Below are positions 59,601-64,000 of a stretch of 64,000 bases of DNA, piece after piece; within the stretch, counting starts at the first letter, position 1; each line of letters starts with the position of its first letter. Under the pieces are notes generated by a model, which saw only the letters and a list, made by a program, of their open reading frames with translations, did not search any database and had not been told where the DNA came from. The stretch lies in NCBI GenBank assembly GCA_030549495.1, contig JAUIRK010001060.1, forward strand, positions 248,001 to 312,000. Direction: 5' to 3'. A program made the position numbers and the translations under genes. Source of the stretch: Nectonema munidae. Lineage: Eukaryota > Nematomorpha > Nectonematoida > Nectonematidae.

Positions 59601-62600
59601 ATAGTCAAAGTACGCTAAAAAGTGAGAAGGGTGATATGCGAAGTGAAACGAGGGTAAAACTATAAACTATATGCTCTTTTCTTATCAACCCATTTTTATG
59701 ATTCGTATTAAACTTCAATATAGAGTCATATCTATTGAAAGTAGATTAGTCTTAGATTTATTAATTGAAATGTATTCACCTTATTAAATACATATAATAA
59801 CTTTGCTTGGCGTTTGGTTGAAATTAATGATCATGGAAGCAGCGATATTATTGCTTGTCACTACATTTTTAATTTACTCAATAAATGCATTTATACTTCT
59901 CCAAAATTAACTTCTGCTTGACAAAACCAATGCGTTTTAAAGGGGATTCGGCCCACAACTTTGTAAGTGCCCGTCATGACTTTTAGTTGAGCTTTTTATT
60001 TTATCTTCGTTAGTCACAATACCCATGGGAGTGGCAATAAAAATTCGTGTGTTCATTATTCTACCAGATTTTCGAAGTGCTATTATATAAGTTTGCAAAC
60101 GTTTATCAAATTCTTCACTTAGTAGAAGTGGTTTTGCATGTTTTGCAGCTTGTAAATCTTTAATGTCTTCTTCATTTTTTGTCTTAAGTTGATGTTTATA
60201 CTTCTTGACGTACACTCGCACAGTGAACTTACAGAATGATCTCTCTCATTTCTTTCTGATATATCTAGCATCAGAACAGTTTACTTGATGTTTGGCACAT
60301 TTAGCAATGTCAACTTTGCTGTATCCCCTCTTCATGACAGGTTCAAGAGCTGCATTAGCGGCTTCAAAGTCTTCAGCTTGTTCATTTGTAAGATATGGTT
60401 TATTAGGATTTGGTAAAGCACTAGCTCTTTGAAAGAGAGATTTGCAGATTTTAACCAACGAAACATGTCTTTGAGAAAAGTAGTCAATAATAAAAATTCA
60501 CAATTATTTAAGTCGATTTACTCACGTATAAGATGTAAGATATATTTTAACAACTCTATCATACAAGACAAGCCAAAACTTCATTCATTGTAAATTTGCC
60601 AGAGAGCTTGTATTTGTTGAAACTTTATTGTAAGAGTCTCGCCCATGTACAAACTACATAAGCTTCCATAGTTTCTTCAAGCCTCAATTCTGTTGTCAAC
60701 AATTAAGGAAAGTGTGTTCATTTCAATGTATTTTCAATTTACTAAATTTTTTAAAATATTGAACTTATGAATATGTAAAATATGTAAAATGATATTTTAC
60801 TTCGTAGAAATATTAGTATTTACAGTATTCTTTCATAATTGTATAGATAGAGATATCACGATCGGGAATTGAACGCAGGGTATCTGAATATCATGACGAA
60901 CGCTTCTATTGGCCTATCTACTGAAGCAAAGAAAGTTTTACTGAAAGGTTAAGAAGTAGGAAAGCAAAATATTCCAACAATTTTAAATACGTATTAGAAG
61001 AAATTATGGACCCCAGTGATTGCACAGTTTGGTCTTTAATAAAGCCAGCCCTCCATAAACATCACACTGATTTTACGCCATTCCTATAAAATAAAATGTA
61101 CTTTACATGATATATGCTTCTTGACTGCTAACGAATTCACTGTAAAAATGAAGTTTTCTTATTTAGATTACACCTTCTTTTTCAATTATTCGATTGAAAA
61201 TAAGACTGTAATATTTTCTAGCAAAAATTAGATCCCACTTTTATTTCCGCTTTTTGCTTAATGATTTTTATTGATATTTATACCATTGCCTAATCCTATT
61301 TTCTTTTCTTTACTAAATATTTATATAGGCGCTCAGAAGTCCACAGTATACAACAGCAAACTTCCAAAACTCTTTTAACAAATAGGATTCCAAAAAATTC
61401 AATTTTACCGATATATCTTATTTTTTTAAAAATGTTGAGATAGATTCTGGAATTATTTTAAGGCCCTGTTATTTTTAACGATTTAAAAGATTCCTTTTAA
61501 GATTTTATTTTAAAGTCTCTTTAACATCTTTAATCGATCAAAATTGTGTGAAGAATAGAGATCTAGTCCTGTCTTTTTAAGTTTATAACAAAATTCCTTT
61601 AATGTTCGTTTTTTTATTCTAGGTCAAAATGAGTAGAATGAGGAAAAGAATTTCAGATCGACTTAAAGAAGCACAAAATACTACTGCAATGCTAACAACC
61701 TTCAATGAAATCGACATGAAGTATATTTTTGCATTGATTCACATGAAATTAATTTTTTGAAATGTAAAAAAGTTTAATTAATTATCACATTTTAAACACA
61801 ATTTCCTGTATTCACTAACCTTACACCCCTTTTGCAAGACCGGTTTTAGTTTATCTGTTCAGTTTTACTTAACAAATTTCTGTGTTCTGTAGGATTCGAT
61901 CTGCAGATTAGTTTCTTTATGCCTAAGCCTACTTTTAATTTTTTGTTTTACGTAGTTCTTAGAAATAATAAAAGATGCGAAAATGATTCCCTTTCTCTTT
62001 ATTTTGCGTGCCCGTTGATCCACAGAGTTCAGAATAATGCTATTGTCATACTTCATGCCTCTTACAAGGCGACTGAAGTTTATAATACATTTGTATATAA
62101 CTAGTTTAGATTTTAACATAGGTATGTATTTACATATTTTTGATTAATCACCCATATGTTTTCTTTCTCTCTTAATTTTGTGTTCAAGGCTTAGATATAT
62201 CCATCTAAGTCTGCCTATCAACTTTTATGCGGTGTGAGTTTTTGTATTCGTTGAAAAATACTCGAAAGAGCCGGAATATTCTTTTTAATATTTTTGTGTT
62301 GTACTCTTTGTTGATTTTAAAGAGGGGAAGCTGCTTTAAAAATTATTTTTTGATATTCCAAATTTTCATTAATTAAAAAAATTATTTAATAAATTTATTC
62401 TGTTCAAATATTGAAAGTTTCTTCTTGGTTTCCCATATCGAAATCTTAATTCTTATCACACATTATTTGGCTTTATACTCAAAAGTTATTTTCAGAAATA
62501 TAATGTCAATTCGCTCCAAATTCAAAGATGCTTTCTTGAAGACGCATGGTGTCAAACTCAGCTTCATGTCGCCGTTTGTGGCAGCTTCAGCATACGCGCT

Positions 62601-62832
62601 GCAAGCACAGCCTGTCGTCAATGCTACCATTTCTGCTTCTGGGGATGAAATCATTTATCGCGATTTCGTGGACGTTTCCATCGCTGTTGCCACTCCCAAG
62701 GTTCTCCCAAGAAACTTTCATCACCTTCATTTTTGATTTATTTTTTAGGGTCTAGTTGTTCCTGTTTTGCGAAATGTTGAACAAATGAATTTTGCAGACA
62801 TTGAAAAGGGCATTGGCAACTTGGCTGAAAAG
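56613..62832 (+). CDS. DLST: Dihydrolipoamide succinyltransferase (E2 of 2-oxoglutarate dehydrogenase), exons 1-7, partial
   Basis: Seven exons: 56613-56856, 56911-56966, 57011-57119, 59445-59653, 61623-61720, 62496-62700 and 62749-62832. All are GT-AG and all phases agree; they sum to 335 codons. Residues 1 to about 60 are a basic, Ser-rich mitochondrial presequence. The lipoyl domain follows ([13 protein letters not shown], then VCEIETDK with the lipoylated Lys at residue 100, then [13 protein letters not shown]). Next is a long polar linker (exon 4) with no E3-binding domain, as is usual for animal DLST. The catalytic domain starts with [14 protein letters not shown] and TTFNEIDM, then [13 protein letters not shown] and GLVVPVLRN. 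The last part, with the HxxxD active-site motif, lies beyond 64000. In the TCA cycle the enzyme moves the succinyl group from lipoate to CoA. Introns 1 and 6 are about 50 bp; introns 3 and 4 are about 2 kb and hold transposon remnants. ATG 56613 is the first in frame. Confidence 0.95.
57231..57300 (+). mobile_element. hAT-type terminus in DLST intron 3
   Basis: CAGGGTTTCTCAATAGAG, then GAGGGGTCCAC, resembles hAT starts (CAGGGTTTCTCAA...GGGTCC). No opposite end identified. Confidence 0.35.
58078..58207. repeat. Exact 66-bp tandem duplication in DLST intron 3
   Basis: 58078-58143 and 58144-58207 are identical over the shared length, so the duplication is recent or an assembly artefact. A short in-frame reading across it is incidental. 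Confidence 0.85.
58816..58885 (+). mobile_element. hAT-type terminus in DLST intron 3
   Basis: CAGTGGTGGGCAAACTATGA, then GGCAGCATGTCCTCC, follows the well-known layout of hAT ends (CAGTGGTGGGCAAACT...GGCCGCATG). Partner end not seen. Confidence 0.5.
59937..60458 (-). pseudogene. pogo-like transposon N-terminal fragment in DLST intron 4
   Basis: Two minus-strand frames. 60458-60246 has [20 protein letters not shown], a helix-turn-helix-like start. 60221-59937 has [17 protein letters not shown] and [17 protein letters not shown], which resembles the part before the DDE domain in pogo-like elements (GRPLLLGEELDxxVQxYI...GxVNTxIxIAxAxGIV). Broken; DDE part absent. Confidence 0.5.
60459..61621. 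other. Rest of DLST intron 4
   Basis: AT-rich, no element or exon supported. Confidence 0.4.
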
Positions 62833-63258
62833 GTACTACTTTGATGTCAAGCTCGAATATGTCTTAACCCCTTCAGACAAAATGGGTCACCATAGGGTTG
62901 CGAAATCGGATTTGGGAATGGCTGGGTCGGAGATTTCAAAAGGACATGCATTAAAGTTGGTATCTAATTGAATTTAGAAGTTGCAATACGATTTTTTTAA
63001 GTATTTTAAAAAACAATTTTAATTTTGTTATTATTGGTAATTCCTCAGTCGTAGGCGGAAGTAAGCGTTGGGTTTTTATATTTTAAACTTTAAATAGTTG
63101 AAGTCGGGGTCTGATATTTTCCCTCTGACTCTTCCAATCTTACACAAACCCAAGAAAGAGATGAAAGTCGTCTGATTTATGCTATGTCCAAATTCATTCA
63201 AAAAGTTAAATGCATCAATCTTCTTGATTCATTTTTCAATTTTTTTGTATTTTTGTTC
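62833..63258. other. DLST intron 7, first part
   Basis: Begins with donor GTACTAC. Near 62920-63130 words such as GGGTCGGAGATTTC and AGTCGGGGTCTG suggest a worn GGAGTCGG-family copy; weak. Confidence 0.3.
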
Positions 63259-63266
63259 GTGTAGAC

Positions 63267-63937
63267 CAGTGTTTCCCAAAGTGGGCGGTAGACACTTCTC
63301 ATTTTGAAAATGGCAGAAAGTTCAAAGAAAAAGTGTCGACAGTATAACTTCAAAAGAGCCTTGGCGTTTGATTGTCCTACAATAGATGATCTTGTTTATT
63401 GTGAGCATTTCTCCTTTCTACACAAAAACATGACATTTAGATATCATGATCTTATTAGTCTCATCAATCCTTTTCTTTATGATACAGCAGATGAAACTAA
63501 TTGTGAAACGCAAAAGAATTGATTCTCTTAAAAAATGATTTCGAGTTTCATATCAAATCTTTTGGATTCAACCTTGCATTCCTGAAAAATTTCCGAAATT
63601 ATGGGAAAAAATAAGTTTTTTTTCATAGCTTTTCCTACTACGTATATGGCTGAACGCAGTTTCAGTGTTATAGCACAGCTTCTCAGCAGACAAAGAAATC
63701 GTTTGCAAATCACAAACAGAGGCGACTTAAGAATCCTTCTCAGCAACATAGAACCAAATATAGAAGCCTTAGCAAATAAACATCAAACTCATCCATCGCA
63801 TTGAAAAAAACATATATCTAACTTTTTAAATAAATAAAATATTTTTATGTATTTGTGTATCAATTTCTTATAGGCGGCGTTAGAAAAGTTTTTGAAACTT
63901 TGGTGGGCGTTGGTCTGAAAAAGTTTGGGAAACACTG
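63267..63937 (+). mobile_element. Non-autonomous hAT element with perfect 8-bp target duplication
   Basis: Target duplication GTGTAGAC at 63259-63266 and 63938-63945. Termini CAGTGTTTCCCAAA at 63267 and its complement ending at 63937. Inside, two ends of a ZBED5/SCAND3-like hAT transposase survive: an N-terminus (63310, MAESSKKKCRQYNF) and a C-terminal dimerisation domain (63601-63804, FPTTYMAERSFSVIAQLLS, NRLQITNRGDLRILLSNIEP). The middle is missing, so this 671-bp copy is an internal-deletion derivative that would need a transposase from elsewhere. Confidence 0.9.
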
Positions 63938-63952
63938 GTGTAGACTGTAGAG

Positions 63953-64000
63953 CAGTGGTTCCCAACCTTTTTTTTTATCCCGTTCCCACTTTTTCAGTCA
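63953..64000 (+). mobile_element. Start of a second hAT element, cut by the window edge
   Basis: CAGTGGTTCCCAACCTTTTT begins 8 bp after the previous target duplication, a common hAT start. It continues past 64000. Confidence 0.6.

Overview
The window is AT-rich animal nuclear DNA, most likely from an arthropod. It has short GT-AG introns (47 to 54 bp in places), a polyubiquitin gene, a mitochondrial DLST gene and a LARP1-type DM15 region, all buried in decayed transposons and satellites. A caligid copepod (sea louse) would fit the repeat-rich, AT-rich character, but that is inference; nothing here names the species.

Host genes. (1) 8913-10648, minus: a small gene of about six exons with matching splice phases, encoding a cysteine-containing protein of about 150 residues that I do not recognise. 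(2) 39869-42503, plus: the last two exons of a LARP1-like gene (DM15 mRNA-cap-binding region), with two cap-pocket positions changed. (3) 51160-52791, minus: polyubiquitin, seven head-to-tail units with A19 and D24 in every unit, plus an 11-residue tail. (4) 56613-62832 and beyond the window, plus: the first seven exons of DLST (E2 of 2-oxoglutarate dehydrogenase), in phase throughout. A possible secreted protein lies at 30104-30475.

Mobile elements. 0-7 kb is a patchwork of LINE 3' ends, a tRNA-derived SINE and a broken piggyBac. 10812-13241 is a nearly complete DNA transposon with CACTG-type terminal inverted repeats and a TTA target duplication. 15109-19861 is a (TTC)n array of about 4.75 kb. 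22200-24720 is an unusually GC-rich block of unknown, possibly virus-like, origin. 24723-29044 is a hAT remnant split by a nearly intact piggyBac (25015-28396, TTAA at both ends). 45640-46800 is another hAT-like remnant, and 47238-49618 a decayed transposase-like gene of an arthropod multicopy family. 53120-53760 is an RTE-like LINE 3' end. The DLST introns carry hAT ends and a pogo-like fragment. A small hAT derivative with perfect 8-bp target duplications sits at 63267-63937.

Satellites. A ~150-bp repeat occurs at 32.9-34.1 kb and again in reverse orientation at 50.4-50.9 kb. A ~143-bp repeat fills 35.15-36.53 kb, and a ~43-bp minisatellite 55.56-55.98 kb. A dispersed family marked by GGAGTCGG appears at least three times. 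Most of the remaining sequence is AT-rich and has no feature I can support.
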